DNA of 64,000 nt, from NCBI GenBank assembly GCA_030144725.1, contig JASKMD010000031.1:3257775-3321774 (forward strand). Reading direction: 5' to 3'. The notes below the pieces were generated by a model. It did no database searches and had not been told where the DNA came from. It saw only the letters and a list, made by a program, of their open reading frames with translations. Every line of letters begins with the position of its first letter. Within the stretch, counting starts at the first letter, position 1. The position numbers were made by a program, and so were the translations under genes. This document shows positions 34,617-61,886 of the stretch, piece by piece. The DNA comes from Haematococcus lacustris. Its lineage: Eukaryota; Chlorophyta; Chlorophyceae; Chlamydomonadales; Haematococcaceae.

Positions 34617-37600
34617 CTAAGACTTCAATTTCATCCATGTTCTAGGCTGCTTAGTGCGCCTCTCGTATGCCTTCACAATCTTGTTGAGGAAACCCTTGGA
34701 GAGATCTTCTTGTAGCTGAGTGTAAGGTAGCCAGCTGTTCTCGTGGTCCGGGTGTCCCTTCCATTTCACCTGCAATTGCAATGCCCCTCGTAGGAAGCGG
34801 TGGTTTCTGATCTCCTGCACCTCATAATGTGCCTCGCCATCGATGATGTCAGGGTCTGGCGGTGGAACAGGGTTGCGTGTGGGGAATAAGGCGGAGCCGT
34901 CATTGTGAAGCTTGACATGGGACACGTGCACTACAGGGTGGATGTTCTTCCAGACCTCTGGGAACTGTAGCTTTAGTGCCACTGGCGTGACGACCTCCAG
35001 GACTTTGAATGGACCATGTTGCCTGGGAGTGAATTTGTGTGTGGCATGCTCTGCTCGTGCATTGGAAGGTGATGTGTGTGCAAAGAAGCTGTCAGCCAGG
35101 TAAACCTGGTCACCAACATGGAATGTGTGCTCTGTGCGCTTGGCATTTGCGTGCTTGGCCTGCCTCTCTTGAGCTTTCAGCAGGTGCTGCCTTGCAGCTG
35201 TGATGTCTCTGGCCATGCGCTCCAGGAATGCAGGTGCAGTCTCACTGTCTGCTGTAGCTGCGCCTGCAGTGGGTGCCGCTAAGGACAATGGCGTGTGTGG
35301 CTCCTGCCCGGAGTTTAGGCGGAAAGGGCTGAAGCCTGTGCTGGCCTGCACCGACGCGTTGTAAGCGAACTCCGCAGCGGTGAGGTGCTCATCCCAGTCA
35401 TCGTGGTGTGGTGATACGAAATTGCGAAGCATGTCCTCGAGCGTCCGGTTGGCGCGCTCGGTCTGCCCGTCGGTTTGAGGGTGGTTGGCAGTAGACATGT
35501 TGAGATGGGTTCCGGTGAGTCGAAAGAGCTCTTGCCAGAAGGCTGATGTGAAGCGTGGGTCTCGGTCTGACACAATGACCTTTGGCAGGCCATGCAGCCG
35601 GAAAACGTTGTCAAAGAAGAGACGTGCCAATGCGGGTGCAGTGATAGAAGTGGTGGTCGGCACGGCATGGATCATTTTAGTTAGCTTGTCCACGAAAACG
35701 ACGATAGCATCATTACTAGCAGATGAAACAGGCAGCTGAGTGATTAGGTCCATGCTGACCTGCTCCCAACGGTGCTGGGGGATAGGTAGAGGCTGCAATA
35801 AGCCGATGGGTTTAGATGTGTTGGTCTTGCTACGCTGACAGCTGTTGCAGGTGCGGACATAGTCATGCACCGATGCTGACATGCGCGGCCAAAAGAAATG
35901 GCGGGATAGACGATGGTATGTCTTGTCCCTACCGAGATGACCAGAGATGGGTATGTCATGTGCCTCACGTAGCAGGTCGGTGCGCAGTGGGCCGGCAGGG
36001 ATGTAAAGCCTGCGGAGCCCCCGGCCTGTGTGGTACAACAGACTGCCCTCGATTTCGAACTGGCGTGCTTTGCCAGCAAGTACAGCAGCGAAGTGATGCT
36101 GGTACTGTGCGTCAGCTGCGGCGGTGGTGCCGACAGTGTTCAGGATTTGTTGGGTGACAGAGACGTGCGAGTGTTCTGTGCCCTGGGCGGTGGTGCCCGA
36201 TTTGAGTGTGTGCAGCTGCATGATGTGAGCATACACGTGATAGTCAGGCCTACGGGATAGCGCGTCCGCCACCACGTTGTGTCTGCCTGGAATATGGTCG
36301 ATTTGACAGTTGTATTGTTGTAGCACTTCCATCCAGCGAGCTTGGCGCTTGCTATCAAGTCGTGGCTGTGTTTGAAGATGTTTGTTTGCCCAGTTGTCAG
36401 TGCGCAGGGTGAAGTTGACGCCTAGGAGGTAGTGGCGCCAAACCTTGAGTGCCTCCACCAAAGAGAGTAGCTCTTGCTCATGGGTGGGATAGTTTCTCTC
36501 TGCTGGGAGCAGCTTCCTAGAGTGGTAAGCTACTACACGTTCAGCAGGACCTGTGCCTTGTGTGAGGACGGCGCCAATGCCAATGCCAGAGGCGTCACAG
36601 CGGAGTGTGTATGGTTGTGTGGGGTCTGGTGCAATGAGCACCGGTGCAGTGGTGAGTGCATGCTTCAGAGCATCAAAAGCTGACTGCTGGGTAGAGGTCC
36701 ATGTCACCTTGCCCTGCTTGTCATGCCCATCAGCCTGAGTCAATGCAGTGAGAGGTGCTGCTATATCAGAGAAGTTCTTGATGAAGCGGCGGTAAAAGTT
36801 AGCAAGTCCCAGAAAGCTGCGCACATCATGCACAGTGGTAGGAACAGGCCATGTCTCGACAGCAGCTACCTTGGCAGGGTCGCATGCAATGCCGGCAGAT
36901 GAAATGATGTGGCCTAAGAACTCTGTCTTGTCCAGGCCAAATTCGCACTTTGATAGCTTTGCGTAGAGCTTGTGTTCTTGCAGCAGGTCTAGTACTCGCC
37001 GCAGATGCTGTGCGTGCTCTTGCTGGTTGCGTGAGAAGATGAGAATGTCGTCAAGGTACACAATGACACAGTCGTCCAGTTCCTTGCGGAAAATGTCGTT
37101 CATGAGGCGCTGAAAAGTGGCAGGTGCGTTGCACAAGCCGAATGGCAGGACTGTAAACTCGAAATGCCCATAGCGTGTGCGGAATGCGGTTTTGGGAATG
37201 TCCTCAGGGGCGATACGGATTTGATGGTACCCCTGGCGAAGGTCGATTTTGCTGAACACTGTGGCTCCGTGGAGGCGGTCTAACAGGTTGTCTACCCGAG
37301 GTAAGGGATACTTGTTCTTGACTGTGATCCTGTTGAGCGGCCTGTAGTCGACACACATGCGGAAGGTGCCGTCTTTCTTGCGCACAAACAGCACGCCTGC
37401 GCCATATGGTGATGTGCTAGGCCTGATGAACCCTTTCTCCTGCATCTCTGTGATTTGCTTCTTGAGTTCTGCAAGCTCACAGGTGGACATGTTGTAGGTG
37501 GATCTCACCGGTGGACGGTGGCTAGGCTCCAGGTCAATGTGATGGTCTACAGCACGCTGGGGTGGCAGGCCAGCTGGCAGGTCGTCTGGGAACACAGAGG

Positions 37601-38314
37601 CGTAGTCCTGGAGGATGGTCGTGCAGTCCATAACCTGGTGCGGATGCTTCTCAGCTGGAGCAGTGTCAGCTGGCGTGATGTTGACAAGGAACATGGGTTG
37701 CTTGGTGCGGACGGCGGCATACAAGCCAGAGGTGCTGATGGTGTAGCGGTCTCGGTCAGGGTCCCTAGGAGGTGGTGGTGCCCTGAGTGTGTGCCGTTTG
37801 CCACCGTGCTTGAAGGTCATGATGTTGCGTTTCCAGTCAATGTGTGGGTTAAGCTCAGCCAGCCACGGCTTGCCTAGAATGATGTCAAAGCCGTGCAGTT
37901 TGGTGCAATGTAATGTCTGCTTTCCCTTGTAAGTGCTCATTCTGATACGAGCGTCAGGGATGAGTGCTGTGCTCTCCTGCTGGTGCCCATCAGCAAGACG
38001 GATCCAGTCAGGGTCGTGCTTTGTGGCTGTGTCTACTGCATGGCGTGTGCAAAAGTCGGTGTCTATGAACGACGCAGTTGCTCCTCCATCTATCAAGATG
38101 CGTGTGGGATGGCCCTTGTAAGAGCCCGCAAAGATGAGAAGGTCGGCATCAGCCTGGTCTGCAGCGCTGCTGAGCTTTGTGATGCGAAATCGCGGTTTAG
38201 GCTCTACAGCTGCGGGTGCTTCTTGGGTCTCAGCTGGGATTGCTGGGCTTACTTCAGTGGTCTCAGCTTGGGCTGCTGGGCGTACTTCGCGGCAGGTTAA
38301 TGCCGCGCAAGCTA
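34617..38314 (-). CDS. pol: Pol polyprotein (PR-RT-RNase H-IN-chromodomain)
   Basis: The open frame extends upstream to 38453, overlapping gag, and is probably entered by -1 slippage at 38315-38321. Residue positions below count from 38453. Aspartic protease near 121-130 has DGGATASF in place of the usual DSGA. Reverse transcriptase: [18 protein letters not shown] and YLDDILIF (about 470). RNase [15 protein letters not shown]. Integrase: HHCC zinc finger ([13 protein letters not shown] ... CNSCQRSK), then Asp in SMDLITQLP, Asp in VSDRDPRF and Glu in [13 protein letters not shown]. The C-terminal chromodomain reads [11 protein letters not shown] ... [17 protein letters not shown] and would bind modified histones to direct integration. 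No internal stops, so the copy may be active. Confidence 0.95.
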
Positions 38315-39304
38315 TTTTTTTGGAACTCCATCCCTGTAGCGATTCTTCTTGGGATGCGTGCAGTCTCGCAGGATGTGGCCCTCCTTGCGGCAGAATGTGC
38401 ATTTGTTGTTGGCTGTGTACTGCTCCTTTTCCTCTGCAGTTAGCGGGCGCCACTCAGGTTTAGGTTTGGCTGGTGCGGCGGTGTACGCTGCAGGGCGTGT
38501 AGATGGTGTTGCAGGTTGTGAGTTGCGATGCCAAGGTGTCCTGGACTGTTTCATGGTACCCAGCTGCATTGGAACTGCAGTGGACATGCCAGCGTCTCTG
38601 TAAGCAGAATCATGAGCCACAGCAATGTTCACAGCGTTGGCAAAGGTCTCTGGTGCATGGATGTCAACCATAGCACGCAGGGTGGGATGCAGGCCTCGGC
38701 GGAACCGGTCTAGCTGCTCATCCTCAGTTATGTTAGGAATCTGAAGGAACAGGTGTCTCAGCTGTGTGGCAAAGGATAGTGCTGTCTGGTTGGCTTTCTG
38801 GGAGGCCTCATGTAGCTGGTCCCTAGCTTTAGCTACCTCAGACTTAGTACGGAAGGCTGCTCTTAGTCCTGCTGTGAAGGTGCTCCATGAGAGGAACAGG
38901 GAAGGGTCACCTCGAACTGAACGGTACCACGCTTTAGCCAGGCCCTCCAATCTTACACTGGTGCTCACAATCTTCTGCTCATCAGACAAACTGTGATACA
39001 AAGAAAAGATGTCCTCCACCTGGAAAAGGAAGCTGTTCACATCACCCTTGCCATCAAACTCCTTCACTTCACTCAACTTGATCAGGCCTTGCACTGATGA
39101 GGCAGTGTGTACAGCTGGGGGTGGGGGTGGGGTGGGAGGTGATGGGACAGGGGCTGGAGTGGTAAGATAGTGCAATGCCTGCATCACGGTGCTATTGTTT
39201 TGTGACACAAGTTGCACCTCAGCCCGCAATGCATTCAAGGCAGCCATGACTGTTAACATGTCTGGTGTGGCTGGTTGGTCATAAGTCTGAGCCTGGGTCT
39301 CCAT
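38312..39304 (-). CDS. gag: Gag-like capsid/nucleocapsid protein
   Basis: 330 residues from ATG 39304 to TAG at 38312. Pro-rich segment near residue 55, helical capsid-like region ([40 protein letters not shown]), and a C-terminal CCHC zinc knuckle [14 protein letters not shown] that packages RNA. The last sense codons are CCA AAA AAA before the stop. Confidence 0.93.
   Translation of the reverse strand: METQAQTYDQPATPDMLTVMAALNALRAEVQLVSQNNSTVMQALHYLTTPAPVPSPPTPPPPPAVHTASSVQGLIKLSEVKEFDGKGDVNSFLFQVEDIFSLYHSLSDEQKIVSTSVRLEGLAKAWYRSVRGDPSLFLSWSTFTAGLRAAFRTKSEVAKARDQLHEASQKANQTALSFATQLRHLFLQIPNITEDEQLDRFRRGLHPTLRAMVDIHAPETFANAVNIAVAHDSAYRDAGMSTAVPMQLGTMKQSRTPWHRNSQPATPSTRPAAYTAAPAKPKPEWRPLTAEEKEQYTANNKCTFCRKEGHILRDCTHPKKNRYRDGVPKK
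38315..38321 (-). promoter_or_regulatory. candidate -1 ribosomal frameshift site A AAA AAA
   Basis: Seven adenines on the coding strand immediately precede the gag TAG. Slipping back one base gives ATA GCT and continues in the pol frame. This is a classic slippery heptamer; I have not folded the downstream RNA. Confidence 0.75.
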
Positions 39305-39847
39305 CTATGGCTGGATTCTGGCTGCTTTGCGAGCTCTGCGTGCTACGACAAATGCCGTGTTAGGGTGTGGTTGCGGCTGTGTGTTGATGACAATAGGCTG
39401 TGCCGCAGCACCTGGATTCTGAGGCGTCGTGTGTTGCTTGAGCAAAGCGTACAGGTTGTCCTTCTCCTTCTCTAGAGCTCGGTTGACGGCGTGTAGTTGG
39501 TCAGCGGTCTGCTTGTAGTGCTTGCAGCGCGGGCAGTCTTGCTCGAACTGACGTTTAGGGTGGTGGCGGGGCTGTGGTGGAGCTGGAGGTTGGGCTGCCG
39601 TACTTGATGTACCTCGCTCTTGGCGTGGTGGTATGAAGTCTCGCTCCTTGCGGGGCGGAGGTCTCGCAGTTGCCTGCGGCGGTGCCTCCGCGAAGTGCGG
39701 GATGGGAATAGGCGTGAAACGCCTCTCTGCTCGTGGAGCAGGCTTCTCTGCTCTGGGAGCAGGCTCAGCGGTGGCCGCTGGGTCGTCCGGGTCCTCGCTA
39801 TTGAGGATGTCGTCGACCGTCCAGTCTCCGGATCGCTTGTGGACCAC
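39305..39847 (-). CDS. ORF upstream of gag, in frame, without an AUG
   Basis: 180 open codons ending in TAG; the very next codon is the gag ATG, in the same frame. Nothing in it is an ATG; the first candidate is GTG at 39847, about 40 bp after the 5' LTR. It is Pro/Arg-rich with a CPRCKHYKQ pair of cysteines and a leucine-heptad helix (LHAVNRALEKEKDNLYALL). It may be the N-terminal part of Gag reached by stop readthrough, or an exon joined to an upstream leader. Function unknown. Confidence 0.6.
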   Translation of the reverse strand: MVHKRSGDWTVDDILNSEDPDDPAATAEPAPRAEKPAPRAERRFTPIPIPHFAEAPPQATARPPPRKERDFIPPRQERGTSSTAAQPPAPPQPRHHPKRQFEQDCPRCKHYKQTADQLHAVNRALEKEKDNLYALLKQHTTPQNPGAAAQPIVINTQPQPHPNTAFVVARRARKAARIQP

Positions 39848-39867
39848 TGCGCAAACAGGTCACGATG

Positions 39868-39887
39868 ATCGAACTGAGGAAACCAAA
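39868..39887 (-). other. primer-binding-site region
   Basis: Directly after the 5' LTR the coding strand reads TTTGGTTTCCTCAGTTCGAT. The nested element has TCTGGTTTCCGCA at the same place, so TGGTTTCC is conserved and would pair with a tRNA 3' end GGAAACCA. The tRNA is not identified. Confidence 0.55.
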
Positions 39888-40288
39888 TGTAACAGTGCTG
39901 CTGGGTCGCTGGGGTGCATGGCTAATTAGCGGCTTGCACGGCTGGCGGCACTACGGCGACAACACAACAGTAGCTGATTTGACGCGTTGCTAGGCTACTA
40001 CTATTGGTAGCGTACTCTTTAAGGACGCGACGCGGTGAACGACACTCGTCCAGGGAAGATCAGATGCGATGGCGGCCGGGAGGCTGCAACTCGATGTTCT
40101 GTAGAGACAGCGTTAGATGACTGTGCTTACAATGTGGGTCTGTCGTTAACTCTGTAAACAAGTGTTGAAAAACCATCTGGACTTCTCTCAAGACGATGCA
40201 AAATCAAATCTCACAAGATCCTGCATGGAGATCCTACCATGAAAATATGCAGCCTGTTCCATGCATCCTAGCTAGGCCTGTGAACTGT
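39888..40288 (-). repeat. 5' LTR of the Ty3/gypsy element (incomplete at gap)
   Basis: Matches 34068-34468 at every base compared; the final four bases are lost in the N run. Confidence 0.95.
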
Positions 40289-40788
40289 NNNNNNNNNNNN
40301 NNNNNNNNNNNNNNNNNNNNNNNNNNNNNNNNNNNNNNNNNNNNNNNNNNNNNNNNNNNNNNNNNNNNNNNNNNNNNNNNNNNNNNNNNNNNNNNNNNNN
40401 NNNNNNNNNNNNNNNNNNNNNNNNNNNNNNNNNNNNNNNNNNNNNNNNNNNNNNNNNNNNNNNNNNNNNNNNNNNNNNNNNNNNNNNNNNNNNNNNNNNN
40501 NNNNNNNNNNNNNNNNNNNNNNNNNNNNNNNNNNNNNNNNNNNNNNNNNNNNNNNNNNNNNNNNNNNNNNNNNNNNNNNNNNNNNNNNNNNNNNNNNNNN
40601 NNNNNNNNNNNNNNNNNNNNNNNNNNNNNNNNNNNNNNNNNNNNNNNNNNNNNNNNNNNNNNNNNNNNNNNNNNNNNNNNNNNNNNNNNNNNNNNNNNNN
40701 NNNNNNNNNNNNNNNNNNNNNNNNNNNNNNNNNNNNNNNNNNNNNNNNNNNNNNNNNNNNNNNNNNNNNNNNNNNNNNNNNNNNNNNN
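40289..40788. other. assembly gap, 500 N
   Basis: A round-number N run, so the true distance is unknown. It separates the LTR element from the 5' part of NUP205. Confidence 0.99.
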
Positions 40789-56815
<16,027 letters not shown>

Positions 56816-57672
56816 GGGGGCCAGTGCCTGCCTAGCACATTGCCATGGAACTCGCGGCATCGCTATGATATGAAGCTCTTATCACGGCGGCGCTGGCGCG
56901 TTCTTTGGCTGCGCACCACTGCGCTGCGGCCCAGATTGCGAGACGCGCAGGCGGATATTCCCACGCGCTTGAAACTGCGGGCGCCATGACGGACGAAGTG
57001 TTTCTCCGGACTATTTCGTGTGACACGGATGACTTGGGTTGGTGGCAGGACAGTGAAGGGATAAACGTCTCCTTGTACGTTAAATGCGTCCAAGTGCGTT
57101 GAGCTTGTCTTGCTGTACTGTGATGCGCTGCATGTCAAAGATCATGTCAGAGATCAAAGGCTTGACGTGCTCAACATGCAAAGGCATACGGTTCTAGGAC
57201 CGAGACGTGTCAGTCGCGCTAACATCCGTAGCATTGCAGCAGGGCGGGGGCCGCGCCCACGCGAGCTCAGCCACTAGACGGGCCGCTCCGCCATGCCTAA
57301 TCCAGGGGACCCAGGCCAGGAGTGGGTGCTTGTGCGCAACAAAAGCATGTTGCTGGAATGGCAGCGGTGGCACCAGTGGCAGCACTAGTGTCATGTGTAT
57401 CATGCCCTGAGATAAACCAACCAACAATCTGCCCCTCATCAAGGGGATGTGTGTGCACGACAGCAACACATAGGGCTCGAGCAACTCCTGTGCTGCGCTT
57501 CTTTCCCCACGTTCCTTCTACTAGACGAACCGTTTGGTGCCTGATGTCGGGGGTGTGGTATGCCAACAACGTCACGCCAGCTAGTGCAGCAAATCCCGAT
57601 TTACATCAGTCATACTCTTACACAATTAAGTCAGGGTTTCTGTGTTGTGCCTGGCACTTGTTAACTGCAATC
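56816..57672. other. intergenic region, likely promoter of the SDR gene
   Basis: Between the NUP205 stop and the downstream start codon, both genes on the plus strand. No coding frame is convincing. Confidence 0.5.
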
Positions 57673-60498
57673 ATGGCAACAGCAGTAGTAGGCGCGGGAG
57701 GTCCCACCGGCCTCGAGTGCGTGAAGCAGCTGCTCGCTGGCGCGAGTGTTCCCGAAGTACGGGCCGTTGTGCGCGACGTTGCCAAGCACCAGGACCGCTT
57801 CCCCAAGGTGCGAAAGCAGTCTCTGCATGCGACGCGTTTTAGCTGCGAACCGCTGATGGCGTCATGCCCCTCACCCAACCATCGCATGCGGGGCGTCGGG
57901 GCATGCGGATCCTCCCGCCCAAGCGGTTAGTGCGTGCAGTAAGCTGTCGACGGAAGTCGGAAGCGGCAGAGAGCAGAGCAAGCGAGAGGGGCCAGTGGGC
58001 AGGCCAGCCATGGTGGCCAGCTGAGTGTGAGAGGTAGTTGAGGTTGGCTGTAGGGGCCCAGGCTGCAGGCAGGGTGTCCAGGTGTCCAGTGCCATCAGCT
58101 GATCAGGGCTCGGAGTCAGGGGGTCAGGTCCAGCAGCCCAAGGCCAAGCTGCTGATGATGCTGATGACGATGGTGATCGAAAGGGGGGCCATGAGGTCAT
58201 TGGCAAGCTATGCTCTGTCAAGCCGGCTGTCGCTGCCCTGCCTGCCAAGCTCAAGCGCTCGTGGTCCCCTTCTCTGCCAGCTGTCCACCCACCGGCTGGC
58301 CAGGTTGTCCACATTTCCAGGCTGTCGATGGCCATGGTTGGAGCTGCCTTCCATCCAGCTGACCCCAATGCCTGGTCAGGCATGCCTTGTGGGTCTGAGT
58401 GTCCTGTTTTGGCTCTACCCAGGATGGGCGGCTGAAGGTGGTGGCAGGGGACGTGACGAACCCCAGCAGCTTAGGACCAGCCCTGTCAGGGGTGGCCAAC
58501 GTCATCTTCACGGCCAGCGGTTCGACCTACTTCAGCGCCGCAGCTGTAGATCATAAAGTAGGTGCAGGCAGTCTGGGTGGGAGTGGGGAAGGGGTGGGAG
58601 GGGCGAGGGGGAGGAGGGCATTACAAACTCCACCAGCCACACACGCCAATGCCTGGACCTGGTAGATGAACCTGGTGATGGGGCTTGAAGTGCCACTCCC
58701 CTAGATTTGCAAACCCACAGGTGGCTGCCAGCTTGTGCAGCAAGGCTCTGGGCCCTTGCGCCAGCTGCAGCATACAGCGACCCACCCAGCCCTAGAGTTT
58801 GCCAATTACACACTCATCAGTTCTAGCAGTCAGCAAGGGCAGCCTGAGCACACTTACAGCCCCTTTGCTGACTGCTGCAGGGGGTGGCTAACGTGGCTGC
58901 TGCAGCCAAGGCAGCTGGGGCGCAGCACATGGTGCTGGTCAGCAGCCGCCTGGTCACCCCAAAGTGAGTCACAGACTCCTCACAGCCCCTCACAGCCCCT
59001 CACAGCCCCCTCCGCACCTCGCCTCAGCACAGACGCTGCCGCCCTCCCATGGCATGCTGCCCCTGCCCATGCACCCTTACCCCCACGGACCTCCGCCTCG
59101 CCCCATTGCCCTCCCCCGCCCTCCCCACTCCCAACGCATTCAATTGGCCCTTGCTCCCGCTTCTGCCCAGCCTTGCCTGTTGCTTTCAGGAACCGGTGGC
59201 ACCCAATCCGCAACGTGTTGAACTGGGTGCGCTGGGGGCTAATGGACGAGAAGCTGAAAGGTGAGCGAGGCCGCCAAGCCGTGTCTGGCGCAGGAGTTGC
59301 CATAGCTGCTGCTGCTTGGTTTTTTCTATTGGTCCAGGCGCTGGTGAGTCAGGGTGGAGGCAGCCTTGTGGTACAGTGCAGCAGGGCAGGAGGCTGCTCA
59401 GGCTCTCAGCAAAGTCTGCAACAGAGCTATGAGAGTCAACAGTCAACTTGACAGAGTCAACAGAGACCCTGAGAGGGGTGGTTTTGACCCGGCCACATGA
59501 CTTGCAGACCAGCAGCCAGCTAGCTTCTGTCCCTGCCTCCACAAGCAGTGGGTCACCCCTGCTCCTTCTAACCATCACCAACTGTCAAACTGATCGTCAT
59601 AATCATGACCGGGACATGCTCCCTGTAATTACTTCATGCCCAGTGTCATCTGCCAGCATGAAGGCAGGTGGCAGCAGTGCTGGGTGCGGGTGGTGAGTGC
59701 GTGGCGTGCAGGTGAAGCGGCGCTGAGGTCTAGTGGTATGGCCTACACCATCGTCCGGCCAGGCGGGCTGGGCAGCGGGGCAGCGGGGACAGTCAGGATC
59801 CTGGCAGGTGAGTGAGTGAGGGTGTGAACAGCGTGTCGACAAGGCCATGCACCATCCTAGGACTCGTCTGGGCACTGCCCAAACCCGGTGCTTGGGAGGT
59901 GGAAAGGAGAGGGGGAGAGTGGAAGAGGGGGTGGGGGAAGGGTATTTCAGGAAAGCAAGGGCAGGGGCTGGGTGGTGGGCCGGGCTGACTGAAAGGCAGT
60001 TGTGTAGGTGCACAGAGAGGGTGCCCTTGAGATGTTTGGAAGGGTTGCAATTGTGATAGAGACTGAGAGGTTTACAAGGTTTTGGGAGGGGCTGGACCTC
60101 CGCTTGGAACTGGGACCAGGGTGGAAATGGGAGCACCAGGACTGTAGATGGGGCCAGGTTTAGGGATTAGTGGGAGGGATGGTGCGTCACCTACAAGCAC
60201 TGAGGGCCATGCACACCTCAGCCGTGCCAGCGCCGCTGCCTCTCAGCACCACGAGTCATTGTGCAACTCTGTCAGTGCCAGTGCTGCTGTCGCTGGCGCA
60301 GAGCAAGGCGATGTTGCGCCTCGCGGCAGCAGCAGCATCGCGCGGGCAGATGTCGCGGCAGTCTGTGTCGCCGCACTCAACAACCCGGCCGCGAGGAATG
60401 TGACGCTTGAGCTGAGCACTGCACCCGCTTCATCGACGCTGGGAACGCCGGCAGACAGCCTGCCGCAGATGTTCAAGGGGCTGCAGCCCGATACATAA
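57673..60498 (+). CDS. atypical short-chain dehydrogenase (NAD(P)-binding), 6 exons
   Basis: Rossmann-fold protein of the atypical SDR (NAD(P)H-binding, NmrA/Tic62-like) group. Exons 57673-57807, 58423-58557, 58881-58963, 59190-59260, 59712-59807 and 60302-60498 sum to 717 nt (238 aa) with matching phases. The nucleotide-binding loop is VVGAGGPTGLECVKQLL near residues 5-21, a variant of GxxGxxG. Next come VVAGDVTNPSSL (acidic residue contacting the adenine side), VIFTAS, HMVLVSSR, and the signature GMAYTIVRPGGLG. C-terminal SRADVAAVC-type strand appears as IARADVAAVCVAALNNP. No Tyr-x3-Lys dyad is seen, as in atypical SDRs, so it may act as a binding or regulatory protein. No transit peptide is obvious from this start. 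Substrate unknown. Confidence 0.88.
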
Positions 60499-61283
60499 AG
60501 TCACTATGCACCGGCTCGACTCGATGCGTATGTCAAGTGCTGTGCGAGTCATGTATGGAAGTTGCCGAGGGTCGGCCGAGGTCGTGACGTGTGGAGACGA
60601 GGTGGGATGTTACATGAGTTGTCGAGTTGAACTTTGTCCAGTAGGGATTGTCCTTGCCGGCGGCCACATCCATACTTGAGCTACACTTGTTACTTGCTGT
60701 GTCTTGCAGCGTGCCTCCTTCCCTTTGTATCCGCACGCCTCATGTCTTGTCGTGTTATCATCTTCACGGTTCGCTTCAATAGTAGTGATGGGACTTTCAG
60801 TACCCAGACTGCTATATCCTCATAACAACTTTGGACATGTTCAGGCCTTGGCGCATTGAACCGCTTGTTAACATGACCCTGTGCTAATGCACGCGCATAA
60901 AGCTTTCGATTGCCACCTTCCCATGATGCGAAGACCGTTGACGCCAACACAGCATCATCGGCTATACGGGGACGAGGGCGCTTCGGCAGTGAGGCGGGTA
61001 GAAGTTGGAGTAACTTAAGGAAGAGTGGTGGGGTGGTAGCATTTATTGGGCCAGTAGGGGATGAGGGAGGAAGGCCAGATCTGGGGAGAGGAGTTGCGGC
61101 ACTCTCCCAACACCCAAGAACCCAGATTGACCATGTCCGCCCTGCACGACACTTCTATACTTCGAAAGAAGGGGGGACGAGGAGGAAGGGGATGGGGGTA
61201 GGGGGGAGGAGGGTAGGGGAAGGGGAAGGAGGGAAGAAGGCCACTTCAGGGGAGGGGGGGCCCGCCTGTTTGATTCGGACATG
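60499..61283. other. intergenic region between convergent genes
   Basis: Contains the 3' untranslated regions of the SDR and acetyltransferase genes; no supported gene. A G/A-rich tract lies at 61165-61260. Confidence 0.5.
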
Positions 61284-61855
61284 TCACCCCACCCCTCCGC
61301 CCGCCATGCCCCCCATGAGCCACTGAAAGAGTGACACGGAGTTGCCCCTGACCTGCCTGCTGGCTGCCGGCAGCGCAGCGCTGCCCACCTTGCCGTCGTC
61401 CCCCTCCCTTCCCTCCCCGCCCCTGCTGCTGCCATGCCCCCCCTCCCTTCCCTCCCCGCCCCTGCTGCTGCCATGCCCCCCCTCCCTTCCCTCCCCGCCC
61501 CTGCTGCTGCCATGTGCCCCCACACAGCCCATCGCAGTCCGCAGCCCCACCACGCCCCCTTCTGAACCCGAAGACCTGGGCTCAGCAGCAGGTGGTGCTG
61601 ACGCCGCCTGCCATATCTCTTGACCGGGTTGGGGGTCCAGGGGGGAGGCAGGCAAGCAGCCCTGGCCAGCCCCGGAGTAGCTGCCGGTGCCCTGGCCTGA
61701 GCCTGATGACTGCAGCAGCAGGGTGGAGCAGCTGGGCAGCTCCTGGGGTGAAGGGGGTGGGGGGGCCTGCTGCCTCAGGGGTGGGTAGGGGGGGTGCCAC
61801 AGCCACACTGGTGATGAGGAGGGAGGGGAGGGCCCAGGGGGGGGTGGCTGGCGGC

Positions 61856-61886
<31 letters not shown>

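Larger units (their letters stand above)
34068..40288 (-). mobile_element. Ty3/gypsy chromovirus-type LTR retrotransposon (cut by assembly gap)
   Basis: Two LTRs (34068-34472 and 39888-40288, the latter missing its last ~4 bases at the gap) appear identical across all shared positions, indicating recent insertion. Order in the element: 5' LTR, primer-binding region TTTGGTTTCCTCAG, upstream ORF, gag, pol with protease, RT, RNase H, integrase and chromodomain, polypurine tract, 3' LTR. Pol order with integrase last defines Ty3/gypsy, and the chromodomain points to the chromovirus branch. Confidence 0.95.
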
